Source: an uncultured Oscillospiraceae bacterium
GTDB lineage: Bacteria; Bacillota; Clostridia; Oscillospirales; Acutalibacteraceae
DNA: 30,619 nucleotides
NCBI GenBank assembly: GCA_900549945.1
Contig: URQJ01000004.1
Location: 1 to 30,619, forward strand
Direction: 5' to 3'
Every line of letters begins with the position of its first letter. Within the stretch, counting starts at the first letter, position 1. The notes under the pieces were generated by a model. It searched no databases, was not told the origin of the DNA, and saw nothing but the letters and a program-made list of their open reading frames with translations. This document shows, one piece after another, positions 1 to 7,923 of this stretch. A program made the position numbers and the translations under genes.

Positions 1-104
1 AGCAGCTTGCGAAGGCCGTGCGCCGCCCAGTGAATCAGGCGCGTGCCGGCGTAAACGTGCTGTGTGCACTCGGTGCGCTCGAGCGCGCGGGTAAATCGGG
101 GCAC
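1..104 (-). CDS. N-terminus of an unidentified protein, cut by the left edge
   Basis: A reading frame opens on the minus strand at a GTG (104-102) and stays open to base 1. It gives about 34 residues beginning MPRFTRALERTECTQ and including HVYAGTRLIHWAAHG. The codon usage looks like that of the coding genes nearby, and the AT-rich DNA just upstream is what one expects before a gene. No clear ribosome binding site is visible before the GTG, and a stop lies in frame a few codons upstream, so the exact start is uncertain. I do not recognise the family. It would be divergent from the gene at 233. Confidence 0.4.
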   Translation of the reverse strand, partial: MPRFTRALERTECTQHVYAGTRLIHWAAHGLRKL

Positions 105-150
105 GCTTATCTGTATAATCGTAAAATTTTATAAAATTTCCTTTTTTGTA

Positions 151-179
151 TTGATTTTTGTGTAAATATATGCTATTCT
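151..179 (+). promoter_or_regulatory. Sigma-A-type promoter for the nucleotidyltransferase-like gene
   Basis: TTGATT (151-156), a 17-bp spacer and TATTCT (174-179) lie in AT-rich DNA about 50 bases before the ATG at 233. Spacing is ideal and each hexamer matches the consensus at four of six or better. Confidence 0.6.
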
Positions 180-232
180 ATACCGATATGTATTTGGCAT
201 GCAAAATCCAATGAAAGAAAGGAGAAGAAAAA

Positions 233-772
233 ATGACAATACGCGAAGAAGCGGATCAGCTTCTGTACGCCTGCGGCCTGCTCGATGTGCTCGGGCGGTA
301 CGGAGAGCCGGTTGTTACCGGGAGCTGCGCCATGGACATGATGGCGTGGCGCGATCTCGATCTCTACATCGTCGGGAATGATACGGTATCTGCGCAGTGG
401 TTCGCGCTTCAGCAGGCGGTCTGCGATGCGTTGCAGCCGGTGAAGGCAGAGCTGCTGCACGAGCACGGAAAGCTGTTTTTGGGGCTCGAAACGGAAGTGA
501 CCGGAACGCGCTGGAACGTGGACATCTGGGCAAAAGACCGCGCGGCCGCAGAGGCCTCCCTTGCCTACTGCGCATACGTCCGGCAGCGCGCCGAGGCGGA
601 CCCCGCGGTGTGCGAGGCGATCCTCTCGATCAAAAGCGGACTGATCGAACGAAAGATGTACGGGCTCGGCAAATCCCCGGCCCGCCACTACCACAGCGAC
701 GAAATCTACACCGCCGTGCTCGAAGAAGGCGTTCGCACAGTAGAAGCGCTTCTGGAAAAATATCCGAAATAA
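233..772 (+). CDS. Nucleotidyltransferase-fold protein, function unknown
   Basis: The protein has 179 residues. An N-terminal stretch holds the nucleotidyltransferase signature: Gly30-Ser31 followed ten residues later by Asp41-Leu-Asp43 in the strand DLDLYIV, and a candidate third carboxylate at Asp97 in NVDIWAKD. This is the pattern of small stand-alone nucleotidyltransferases that transfer NMP groups to small molecules, proteins or RNA, such as the kanamycin nucleotidyltransferase and MNT families. The C-terminal half is helical and could bind substrate. AAAGGAG at 218-224 lies 8 bases before the ATG and fixes the start. It is a single-gene transcription unit with its own promoter and terminator. 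No HEPN-type toxin gene sits beside it, so an MNT antitoxin role has no support here. The substrate cannot be predicted. Confidence 0.7.
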   Translation: MTIREEADQLLYACGLLDVLGRYGEPVVTGSCAMDMMAWRDLDLYIVGNDTVSAQWFALQQAVCDALQPVKAELLHEHGKLFLGLETEVTGTRWNVDIWAKDRAAAEASLAYCAYVRQRAEADPAVCEAILSIKSGLIERKMYGLGKSPARHYHSDEIYTAVLEEGVRTVEALLEKYPK

Positions 773-776
773 GGGA

Positions 777-813
777 AAAGCCATCGTTCAGACAAACGGT
801 GGCTTTCTTTTTT
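777..813 (+). terminator. Rho-independent terminator
   Basis: AAAGCCATCGTT (777-788) pairs with AACGGTGGCTTT (795-806) as a 12-bp stem with one G-U pair, a 6-base loop, and a T-rich tail at 808-813. It directly follows the stop at 772. Confidence 0.88.
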
Positions 814-1172
814 GCGTTTTGCTCTACTGTCGGTGGAATCGTCTGACGCTGTGGAGCGAGATCCATAACAAAAGGACTGCGTTTTGAATGCGGCGTGAGG
901 ATGTGGTAGACAATCATAGGCGTAAGGCTGTAATGTGCAGCGGATCTCATAACCAGTTTTCAAATAGTGTGAAATCGAACATGGGAAGATGTGGCATAAT
1001 CGGAAAACTTGCGGAATTAGAATCAGATAAAATGAGAGAAACAAGGAATAAGAAGTGATATCGGTATCTTTCTGAAAAAGAAAATCAGAGACAAATTTGT
1101 AAAATAAGAATAATACAATAAGATATGCACTTGAAAATCAAAAAAATATTTGAAAATATCCTTAAAAACATA
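814..1172. other. Intergenic stretch without a recognisable gene
   Basis: About 360 bases that become increasingly AT-rich toward the sugar-locus promoter. Only short, non-conserved-looking frames are present, with no ribosome binding sites of note. I see no RNA gene or repeat here. Confidence 0.5.
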
Positions 1173-1201
1173 TTGACATAAGAAAAGTTATTAGGTATAA
1201 T
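1173..1201 (+). promoter_or_regulatory. Consensus sigma-A promoter of the sugar locus
   Basis: Exact TTGACA (1173-1178), a 17-bp spacer, and exact TATAAT (1196-1201). Both hexamers are perfect matches to the vegetative consensus. The predicted transcription start is near 1208, inside the inverted repeat at 1206-1218. A promoter this strong in a catabolic locus implies control by a repressor. Confidence 0.9.
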
Positions 1202-1205
1202 GCAA

Positions 1206-1218
1206 TCATAGATTATGA
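1206..1218. promoter_or_regulatory. Candidate operator (inverted repeat at the transcription start)
   Basis: TCATA-GAT-TATGA is a perfect 5-bp inverted repeat with a 3-base centre, lying across the predicted start site of the consensus promoter. This is where a LacI-family repressor would block initiation, and such a regulator is encoded at 7924. It lacks the central CG typical of many LacI-family operators, so the assignment rests on position and symmetry only. Confidence 0.35.
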
Positions 1219-1254
1219 CATCGATGCCACTAAATGAAAAGGAAGAGGATAGAA

Positions 1255-2337
1255 ATGTATTGTGGAATGTCAAATCACATTGGGAATCTGCATCTGCTGT
1301 CCGACGCGGTGACACGCTCGATCAGCCCGGAGAACTATAAGGGCGGGAAAGGGTGCGGCGGTATGTGTGAACTGGAGGATGGTACGGCGAAATCCGCCGC
1401 GCGCGACCTCGGAAAGGGCTGGAAGGTGAATCCGTTCGTCCGTATCGCGGCCGGAGAGACCTTTGAAATTGCTGATATCGCGGGACCGGGTGCGCTCCAG
1501 CATATCTGGATGACGCCGACTGGGAAATGGAGAAACACCATCATCAGGTTTTACTGGGATGATCAGGCGGAGCCGTCAGTAGAGTGCCCTGTGGGAGATT
1601 TCTTTTGCAGCGGCTGGCAGGAGTATTTTCAGATTTCCACGCTGGCTGTGTGTGTGAATCCAGGCAGCGCGTTCAACTGCTATTGGACGATGCCATTTAG
1701 AAAGAGATGCCGGATCACGCTGGAAAACCGAGCGGAGGAAGAGGTCGTCTATTATTATCAGATCGATTATGCGCTGGGAGAGGTTCCGGACGAGGCCGCG
1801 TATTTTCACGCGCAGTTCCGCCGTGTGAATCCGCTGCCCTATAAGGAGGTCTACACGATTCTGGACGGCGTGCAGGGAAAGGGCCACTACGTCGGCACTT
1901 ATCTGGCTTGGGGTGTCAACAACACCGGCTGGTGGGGTGAGGGCGAAATCAAATTTTATATGGACGGCGACCGCGAATACCCGACAATCTGCGGCACCGG
2001 AACAGAGGATTACTTCTGCGGCTCCTACAACTTCGAGGATCCGCATACGCACAGACGGTACGTGGACTTCACAACACCCTACGGCGGCTTCTATGCAGTC
2101 CGGCAGGATGAGCTCTATAAGAGCCAGAAGCGTTTTGGGCTGTATCGGTTCCACATCACGGATCCGATCCGCTTTGAGAGTGACCTCAAGGTGACGATTC
2201 AGGCACTTGGCTGGCGGGAGGGCGGAAGATATCTTCCGATGCAGGATGATATTTCGTCGGTGGCGTTCTGGTATCAGACTTTGCCTGCGGCGGCATTTCC
2301 AAAGCTGAAGAGCAAGGACGAGCTGGAAATTATCTGA
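1255..2337 (+). CDS. GH172 (DUF2961) family glycoside hydrolase
   Basis: The protein has 360 residues from the ATG at 1255, preceded at 6 bases by GGAAGAGG; an ATG at 1234 lies upstream of that site and is unlikely. The family is recognised from ISPENYKGGKGCGG near the N-terminus, GPGALQHIWMTP, and the acidic pair GEGEIKFYMDGD (about 228-239) and GTGTEDYF (about 247-254), where the catalytic glutamates of the family are expected. GH172 enzymes cleave furanosides: characterised members act on difructose anhydrides or as exo-D-arabinofuranosidases. There is no signal peptide, so it should act in the cytoplasm on imported oligosaccharides. It is the first gene of the locus, followed closely by the sugar kinase. 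The sugar specificity is inferred, not visible. Confidence 0.82.
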   Translation: MYCGMSNHIGNLHLLSDAVTRSISPENYKGGKGCGGMCELEDGTAKSAARDLGKGWKVNPFVRIAAGETFEIADIAGPGALQHIWMTPTGKWRNTIIRFYWDDQAEPSVECPVGDFFCSGWQEYFQISTLAVCVNPGSAFNCYWTMPFRKRCRITLENRAEEEVVYYYQIDYALGEVPDEAAYFHAQFRRVNPLPYKEVYTILDGVQGKGHYVGTYLAWGVNNTGWWGEGEIKFYMDGDREYPTICGTGTEDYFCGSYNFEDPHTHRRYVDFTTPYGGFYAVRQDELYKSQKRFGLYRFHITDPIRFESDLKVTIQALGWREGGRYLPMQDDISSVAFWYQTLPAAAFPKLKSKDELEII

Positions 2338-2352
2338 CGGAAAGGCGTGGGT

Positions 2353-3369
2353 ATGCGGAAAATGAGGTATAAGCCAAAAATTCTGGTTGTCGGCAGCTTT
2401 GTAAAGGATCTGATCATTTCAAGCCATCGTTTTCCGGATCAGGGTGAAACGGTTCTCGGGTACGGATTTCAAACCGCTTCGGGCGGCAAGGGAGCCAATC
2501 AGGCGATTCAGGCTGCCCGGCTCGGTGCAAGCGTCACCATGGTGGGCAAGGTCGGCGACGACGCCTTCGGAAAGGATCTGGTAGAATCCTGCGTACAGAA
2601 TGGAATCGATTGCAGCAGGGTTATGGTGGACCGTCTGCAGCCCTCCTCCGTGGGTAATGTGCAGCTTCAGGTAGATGAAAACGGAAAAACACAGAACCGG
2701 ATCATCGTGGTTCCGGGCGCCAATATGACGATTACGACGGAAGAGATCAGTTTTTTGCAGGAGGAAATCGGGCGGTATGACATGGTTCTGCTCCAGCTGG
2801 AGATCCCTATGCAGGTGAATGAGGCGGTCGTGCGGTATGCGCACGAACAGGGCGTGCCGGTTATGCTGAATTCTGCACCCGCCGATACGGTCAGCCAGGA
2901 GATGCTTGCAAAGCTCGATTATATTTCCCCGAATGAATATGAAGCGGCAGAACTCACAGGAATTACGATTCGAAGAAATGGGAAAGACGTACATATAGAG
3001 GATGTAAAGGATGTTATCGAATGCCTGCTGAAGCAGGGTGTGAAAAATGTCCTGATCACCTTGGGCACCGCCGGTGCGGCATTCGGCAACGAACGCGAAT
3101 TTTACCTGATCCCGACGCTTGATGACATAGCTGCGGTCGATCCCACCGGGGCGGGCGATTCGTTTGTCGGCGCGTTTTCTACTTTTGTGTCGATGGGCAT
3201 CGATTATAAAACGGCGGTACGAATGTCCAATTATGTGGGATCGCTCACAGTTTCTGCGATGGGTGCGCAGCCGTCGCTGCCCACACTGGAACAGGTACAG
3301 GCGCTGATCCGGGAACGTGGGGAAATGGAGCTGCTGCTCCCCGAAGAGGACGGCAGCAGATGCGGATGA
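2353..3369 (+). CDS. PfkB-family sugar kinase, ribokinase-like
   Basis: The protein has 338 residues from the ATG at 2353; GGAAAGG at 2339-2345 is 7 bases away, whereas an in-frame GTG at 2347 is too close to it. It shows the ribokinase signature 1 GGKGANQAIQAARLGA, the substrate-side VGKVGDDAFG, the NEYEAAELTG strand, and signature 2 with the catalytic aspartate in DPTGAGDSFVGAFS (about residues 257-270). PfkB kinases phosphorylate sugars at a terminal hydroxyl, and ribokinases use C5 of pentofuranoses, including D-arabinose in some cases. It lies between a furanosidase and an arabinose-5-phosphate-isomerase-like gene, so a pentose or hexose released by the glycosidase is the likely substrate. 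Confidence 0.85.
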   Translation: MRKMRYKPKILVVGSFVKDLIISSHRFPDQGETVLGYGFQTASGGKGANQAIQAARLGASVTMVGKVGDDAFGKDLVESCVQNGIDCSRVMVDRLQPSSVGNVQLQVDENGKTQNRIIVVPGANMTITTEEISFLQEEIGRYDMVLLQLEIPMQVNEAVVRYAHEQGVPVMLNSAPADTVSQEMLAKLDYISPNEYEAAELTGITIRRNGKDVHIEDVKDVIECLLKQGVKNVLITLGTAGAAFGNEREFYLIPTLDDIAAVDPTGAGDSFVGAFSTFVSMGIDYKTAVRMSNYVGSLTVSAMGAQPSLPTLEQVQALIRERGEMELLLPEEDGSRCG

Positions 3370-3392
3370 ATTTTTGGGGGAGGTGAAGATGT

Positions 3393-4025
3393 ATGCAGCA
3401 ATGGGATCTCGATGCACTTGCGATATTTGATGAAATGGCGGTCGCCGAGGTGGAAGGCTTTCTCGGCACAATCGACAACGCAGCGTATATTCAGGCGGCG
3501 GAGCTTATTTTGAAAGCGCAGGCTGCGGGCAACCGCGTGCACATCACCGGAATAGGAAAACCCGGGCATGTTTCCACATACGGTGCCTCGCTGCTGTCCT
3601 CTACGGGCACGCCAACCTATTTCCTGCACGGGACAGAAGCTGTGCACGGCTCCTGCGGACAGCTTGTGGCAGGCGACGTGGTGATCGCCATATCCAACAG
3701 CGGAGAAACGGCAGAGCTGAAATCCACAGTGGAGGCTGTGAAAAGCAACGGCTGTTCAATTATTGCCGTCACTGGAAATCCCGGCTCGTGGTTGGCTTCT
3801 CAGGCGGCGGTTCACCTGTACGCCGGTGTTCCGGCTGAAGGTGACCCCCTGAACAGGGCGCCGCGCATTTCGATTCTCGCGGAGAATCTTGTTATCCAGC
3901 GGCTCAGCCTGCTTTTGCAGACCTACAGGAAGCTGGATCCGGTTCAGTATGTCAAATGGCATCCGGGCGGTGCGCTCGGAAGACTGAGGGGAGGTGAAGC
4001 ACAGGCGGCAGAGGCAGAAGGGTGA
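3393..4025 (+). CDS. SIS-domain phosphosugar isomerase, KdsD/GutQ-like without CBS domains
   Basis: The protein has 210 residues, with a strong GGGGGAGGTGAAG ribosome binding site. The sugar isomerase (SIS) domain spans nearly all of it. It carries the residue set of D-arabinose-5-phosphate isomerases: Lys in GIGKPGH, STGTP, Glu and His in TEAVHG, SNSGETAE, and the late His in HPGGALGRL. KdsD and GutQ have two C-terminal CBS domains that this protein lacks; SIS-only arabinose-5-phosphate isomerases are known in some gut bacteria. The usual reaction is D-arabinose-5-phosphate to D-ribulose-5-phosphate. No lipopolysaccharide or KDO genes are nearby, so a catabolic role next to the kinase and glycosidase is more likely than a biosynthetic one. 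Other phosphosugar substrates remain possible. Confidence 0.78.
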   Translation: MQQWDLDALAIFDEMAVAEVEGFLGTIDNAAYIQAAELILKAQAAGNRVHITGIGKPGHVSTYGASLLSSTGTPTYFLHGTEAVHGSCGQLVAGDVVIAISNSGETAELKSTVEAVKSNGCSIIAVTGNPGSWLASQAAVHLYAGVPAEGDPLNRAPRISILAENLVIQRLSLLLQTYRKLDPVQYVKWHPGGALGRLRGGEAQAAEAEG

Positions 4026-4106
4026 GCGCCGGCCAAAAGGGAGCGCGGCCCTTAAAAAACAGGAGAAAACGGAACCTATATCATTAATTTTGAGGAGTGC
4101 ATATTC

Positions 4107-5801
4107 ATGAATAGAAGACCAAACGCTTCAGAAAAAGCGAATCCTTCGGTTCGGCGCAGACAGCCGCGGTTCTTTCTGGTTTGCCTGATGTGCGTGGCGG
4201 GCATGCTGCTTTCGGCTTGTTCTCCGGCCGGCGCCGGTTCGGATGCTTCCACATCGGATAGCACTGGCGTGTCGGTCGATTCGGCTTCGGAATCCGGCGT
4301 GGATGCTGGGGGCGATACGGAGGCCACCGAAACGATTACATACTGGGTACCGCTGCATTCCAATGCAGCGCAGGTGCTTACGACTTGGAACGACAACGAG
4401 GTATTTCAGGAGCTGGAGAAGCGCACAGGTGTGCACGTGGAATTCATCCATCCGCCTGTAGGGCAGGAGCTTGAAAAGTACAATCTGATGGTCGCCTCCC
4501 GTGATCTGCCGGATATCATCAGCTATGAGTATCCGAGCGGTGCGGACAGCGCGATTCAGGAGAATATCGTTCGCCCGCTGGATGACCTGATGGAGTACAA
4601 CCCCAACCTGCAGGCGCTGATGGACAGCGACCCGGAAATCCGCAAGCAGATGACCACGAACAACGGCCACATTTGGGGCTGGGGCCAGTATAATCTGCAG
4701 GAGAATCAGGGCGATGAGGGGCAGTATTCGATCGCGCCGTGGGCCGGCCCGGCTGTGCGTGCGGATTGGCTGGAGGAGTTGGGCATGGAAATGCCCGAAA
4801 CCATCGACGACTGGCATGAAATGCTCGTGGCCTTCCGGGATGAGATGGGTGCGGACGTCCCTCTGATTCTGCCGAAAACAGGCAGATCCGGCAACTCGAT
4901 CTTTGTGAGCGCCTTCGGCGTCGGCTCCGAATTTTACCGCGTGAACGACGTCGTGCAGTACGGCCCGATTCAGGAGGGCTTTAAGGAATACCTCACCCTG
5001 ATGAACCAGTGGTACAGTGAGGGCCTGCTGGACCCGGACTTTGCCGCAACGTCCTCCGACAGCAACTTCTATGCGGAATACCTGACGACTGGCCGCGCCG
5101 GCGCGACGACAGAGACCTATCAGGATATCGTTCCGCTGTACAACTCGCTCTTTGAAAACGACGAGGGCAGTATCACGGCGGTTCCGTATCCCGTGCTGAA
5201 TGAAGGCGACGAGCTGCACCTCGGCTCGGTGTCCCCTGTAGTGGAGACCGGAAACGGCCGCCGAGATTACCTGACGACTGCCGTTTCGGATGACCGCCTC
5301 GAGGCGATCTGCCGCTGGCGCGACAGCTGGTATACAGATGAATCCACAATGCTGTTCAATTATGGCATCGAGGGCAGAAGCTACAATATGGTGGATGGCA
5401 AGCCGGAATTCACCGAGCTGATCACCGATAATCCCGACGGTCTGGACTATGCCGTGGCCTCGTGGAAATACAAGCTCTTCTGCGGCCCGTATATTTACAA
5501 CGCGTTTGCAATGCCCGATGCACAGATCGAAGCCAGCTGGGCTTCCATCAGCACGTGGCTTTCGAACAACGACCGTGCGGAGCAGATGCCGCCCTGCGCA
5601 GTGCCTGTGGAGCATGCGACCGAGTACAGCTCCATTATGACGGAAGTAAACACCTATCTGGATCAGATGGTGCTCAAGTTTATCATGGGCACAGAATCCC
5701 TCGATAATTTCGATGCGTTTGTAGACGAGATGAAGAATCTGGGAATTGAGCAGGCGATCGAGTACCAGCAGATGGGCCTCGACCTGTACAACAGCCACTG
5801 A
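4107..5801 (+). CDS. Sugar ABC transporter substrate-binding lipoprotein (LplA-like)
   Basis: The protein has 564 residues. The N-terminus has a basic stretch, a hydrophobic segment and a lipobox LLSAC with the lipidated cysteine at about residue 38, followed by a Ser/Asp/Glu-rich linker, so it is an outer-face lipoprotein. The mature part begins TITYWVPLHSN and contains a strand-rich segment typical of family 1 extracellular solute-binding proteins of the long LplA/LipO type that pair with LplB and LplC permeases. GAGGAG lies 9 bases before the ATG. It should capture an oligosaccharide for the permeases encoded downstream. The 100-base gap after it carries a strong hairpin. Confidence 0.87.
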   Translation: MNRRPNASEKANPSVRRRQPRFFLVCLMCVAGMLLSACSPAGAGSDASTSDSTGVSVDSASESGVDAGGDTEATETITYWVPLHSNAAQVLTTWNDNEVFQELEKRTGVHVEFIHPPVGQELEKYNLMVASRDLPDIISYEYPSGADSAIQENIVRPLDDLMEYNPNLQALMDSDPEIRKQMTTNNGHIWGWGQYNLQENQGDEGQYSIAPWAGPAVRADWLEELGMEMPETIDDWHEMLVAFRDEMGADVPLILPKTGRSGNSIFVSAFGVGSEFYRVNDVVQYGPIQEGFKEYLTLMNQWYSEGLLDPDFAATSSDSNFYAEYLTTGRAGATTETYQDIVPLYNSLFENDEGSITAVPYPVLNEGDELHLGSVSPVVETGNGRRDYLTTAVSDDRLEAICRWRDSWYTDESTMLFNYGIEGRSYNMVDGKPEFTELITDNPDGLDYAVASWKYKLFCGPYIYNAFAMPDAQIEASWASISTWLSNNDRAEQMPPCAVPVEHATEYSSIMTEVNTYLDQMVLKFIMGTESLDNFDAFVDEMKNLGIEQAIEYQQMGLDLYNSH

Positions 5802-5836
5802 GTTTAAACACGAAATTCAAGAGAGCTGCGCGGAGG

Positions 5837-5862
5837 GCCGCCACACGCCGCTGTGTGGCGGC
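5837..5862 (+). other. Intercistronic hairpin between binding protein and permease genes
   Basis: GCCGCCACAC (5837-5846) and GTGTGGCGGC (5853-5862) form a perfect 10-bp stem around a 6-base loop. Only three T residues follow, so it is a weak terminator at best. In sugar ABC operons such hairpins stabilise the upstream mRNA or cut read-through, giving more binding protein than permease. Confidence 0.65.
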
Positions 5863-5901
5863 TTTCGTGTCACAGTGACTTATGTCGGAGGAGATGAGAG
5901 G

Positions 5902-6819
5902 ATGAAATCCGGGTTTCTGGTGCGCCTGCGGCGTGATATGGGCCGAAATTGGGCGCTGTACCTGCTGGCCATTCCAATGGTTCTGTTTTATATCATATTT
6001 TGCTATGGACCGATCTACGGGCAGATCATTGCCTTTAAGGATTTTTCACCGGCCCTTGGCATTATGGACAGCCCTTGGGTGGGGCTGAAGCATTTCGAGG
6101 CATTTTTCGACAGCCGTACCTGCTGGGAGCTGATCCGCAACACCTTTATGATCAACCTCTACGCGCTGATTTTTGGCCTGCCGGCACCGATTATTTTTGC
6201 TCTGCTGCTCAATGAGGTGCGCAGCCCTTTGTACAAGCGCACGATTCAGACAGTTTCGTATCTGCCGTATTTCATTTCACTCGTCGTGGCTTGTGGCATG
6301 ATTTTGGAATTTACCCGGCAGGACGGCATTATTAACGATCTTATTGCCCTGTTCGGAGGGAAAAGGGTCTCCTTTATGCTGGACCCGGAGTGGTTCTGGC
6401 CGATTTACACGATTACTGATATATGGCAGGGGCTCGGCTGGGGCAGCATCATTTATATCGCTGCAATCACGAATATCGACCAAGGGCTGTATGAGGCGGC
6501 GACGATTGACGGTGCCGGGAGGTGGCGGAAGATATGGCACATCACGCTGCCGGGTATCCGGGAGACGATCGCGATCGTATATATCATGAAGATTGGTCAA
6601 ATGATGAGCCTTGGCTTTGAAAAAATCATTCTGCTCTATAACGGCATGACCTATGAAACAGCCGATGTGATTTCCAGCTATGTTTATCGGATGGGCCTGA
6701 TGCAGATGAACTACAGCTACAGCTCTGCGGTTGGCCTGCTCAATTCTGTTGTCAATCTGGTGCTTCTTGTCATTGCGAACAAGGTATCTAAGCGTCTGTT
6801 TGACACCAGCATGTGGTGA
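5902..6819 (+). CDS. Carbohydrate ABC transporter permease, LplB-like
   Basis: The protein has 305 residues from the ATG at 5902, preceded by GGAGGAG. An upstream in-frame extension overlaps the binding-protein gene and the hairpin and is not used here. It has about six membrane segments, starting with WALYLLAIPMVLFYIIFCYG. The cytoplasmic EAA loop, EAATIDGAGRWRKIWHITLP, is the contact for the ATPase. FKDFSP and WVGLKHFEAFF near the N-terminus are characteristic of the LplB type of CUT1 permeases. It works as a heterodimer with the next gene product. Confidence 0.9.
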   Translation: MKSGFLVRLRRDMGRNWALYLLAIPMVLFYIIFCYGPIYGQIIAFKDFSPALGIMDSPWVGLKHFEAFFDSRTCWELIRNTFMINLYALIFGLPAPIIFALLLNEVRSPLYKRTIQTVSYLPYFISLVVACGMILEFTRQDGIINDLIALFGGKRVSFMLDPEWFWPIYTITDIWQGLGWGSIIYIAAITNIDQGLYEAATIDGAGRWRKIWHITLPGIRETIAIVYIMKIGQMMSLGFEKIILLYNGMTYETADVISSYVYRMGLMQMNYSYSSAVGLLNSVVNLVLLVIANKVSKRLFDTSMW

Positions 6820-6831
6820 GGGGGGGCGTCT

Positions 6832-7713
6832 ATGAAACTGCATAAAAGGAGATCGGTATTTCCCTTATTCAATGGCCTGCTTCTCGCACTGGTCGGTCTG
6901 CTCTGCCTGTACCCGCTGCTTTACATCGTATTTGCCTCGCTCAGTGAGCCGGACCGGATCATGAAACATACGGGCCTGCTTTTGGGGCCGCTGGGCTTCA
7001 CCTTTGAGGGCTACGAACTGGCCTTCCGCAACCCCAATATTCTGACCGGCTACATGAATACTATTTTTTATGTGGTGGTGGGCACGGCCCTCAGCCTGAT
7101 CGTGACGGCGGCCGGCGCCTTTGTCACCTCGCGAAAGGATGCGCTTCTGGCCAGACCGATCATGCTGGGCGTTGTGTTTACGATGTACTTTTCCGGCGGC
7201 TTGATTCCGCTTTTCCTGCTTGTCAACAATCTCGGCCTTTACAATACGAGGACGGCGATCATTCTGGTGGGGCTTGTGAACACATGGAACCTCATTGTTA
7301 TGCGCACATCCTTTCTCGGCATTCCCGATTCACTGGAGGAATCCGCCAAGATCGACGGCGCGAGCCCGATGACGATTTTTACGAGGATTTACTTGCCCCT
7401 TTCCAAGCCGATGCTTGCGACGATGACGCTGTTCTACGGCGTTGGGAATTGGAACAGCTGGTTCAACCATATGATTTATTTGCAAGACCGGGATAAGTTC
7501 CCTTTGCAGCTGATCATGCGGGAAATCCTGATCGCCAACGATATGTCGTCCATGACGAATATGAGCACGGTCGGAACCTATACAAACGATATGTATCAGG
7601 TGCTGGTCAAATATGCCGTGGTGGTGATTGCGACCCTGCCGATCCTGTGTATTTACCCGTTTTTGCAGCGGTACTTTATCAAGGGCGTTATGGTCGGCGC
7701 GATCAAGGGGTAA
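6832..7713 (+). CDS. Carbohydrate ABC transporter permease, LplC-like
   Basis: The protein has 293 residues, 12 bases after the previous stop, with a G-rich ribosome binding site. It has six predicted membrane segments and an EAA loop of the form ESAKIDGASPMTIFTRIYLP. The C-terminal RYFIKGVMVGAIKG is the usual end of LplC-type permeases. No ATP-binding subunit is encoded in the locus, so the pair probably uses a shared MsmK/UgpC-type ATPase, as is common in Gram-positive CUT1 systems. It is the last gene before the operon terminator. Confidence 0.9.
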   Translation: MKLHKRRSVFPLFNGLLLALVGLLCLYPLLYIVFASLSEPDRIMKHTGLLLGPLGFTFEGYELAFRNPNILTGYMNTIFYVVVGTALSLIVTAAGAFVTSRKDALLARPIMLGVVFTMYFSGGLIPLFLLVNNLGLYNTRTAIILVGLVNTWNLIVMRTSFLGIPDSLEESAKIDGASPMTIFTRIYLPLSKPMLATMTLFYGVGNWNSWFNHMIYLQDRDKFPLQLIMREILIANDMSSMTNMSTVGTYTNDMYQVLVKYAVVVIATLPILCIYPFLQRYFIKGVMVGAIKG

Positions 7714-7755
7714 AGGCGCTGCGCCGCGGAAAGCGGGCGCGCTGTAAGCCTATGC

Positions 7756-7795
7756 AAAAAATGAGGTGCGGGGTATGCTCCGCATCTCATTTTTT
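7756..7795 (+). terminator. Rho-independent terminator of the sugar operon
   Basis: An A-rich arm AAAAAATGAGGTGCGG pairs with CCGCATCTCATTTTTT around a short loop, with one mismatch, and ends in a T run. It closes the transporter operon and separates it from the regulator gene, which has its own promoter. Confidence 0.85.
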
Positions 7796-7836
7796 GCCGT
7801 GTACCGGTGGACGTCGGATTTAAAAATACTTTTGTA

Positions 7837-7865
7837 TTTACACTGCCGGAATTGTATGATAAAAT
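7837..7865 (+). promoter_or_regulatory. Promoter of the LacI-family regulator gene
   Basis: TTTACA (7837-7842), a 17-bp spacer and TAAAAT (7860-7865) lie about 60 bases before the ATG. Each hexamer matches consensus at five of six positions. Confidence 0.65.
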
Positions 7866-7923
7866 TTAATGGAAGAAATTACATGCAGAAAATTCATGTC
7901 TTTGGGGAGAATGGCTTAAAATT

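Noticed and set aside
1085..1315. Small minus-strand frame upstream of the sugar locus
   Set aside because: It overlaps the perfect promoter and the GH172 start, lacks a ribosome binding site, and its Ile/Phe-rich translation simply reflects AT-rich DNA.
4128..5798. Long minus-strand frame opposite the solute-binding protein gene
   Set aside because: Antisense shadow of a clear lipoprotein gene; no motifs and no ribosome binding site.
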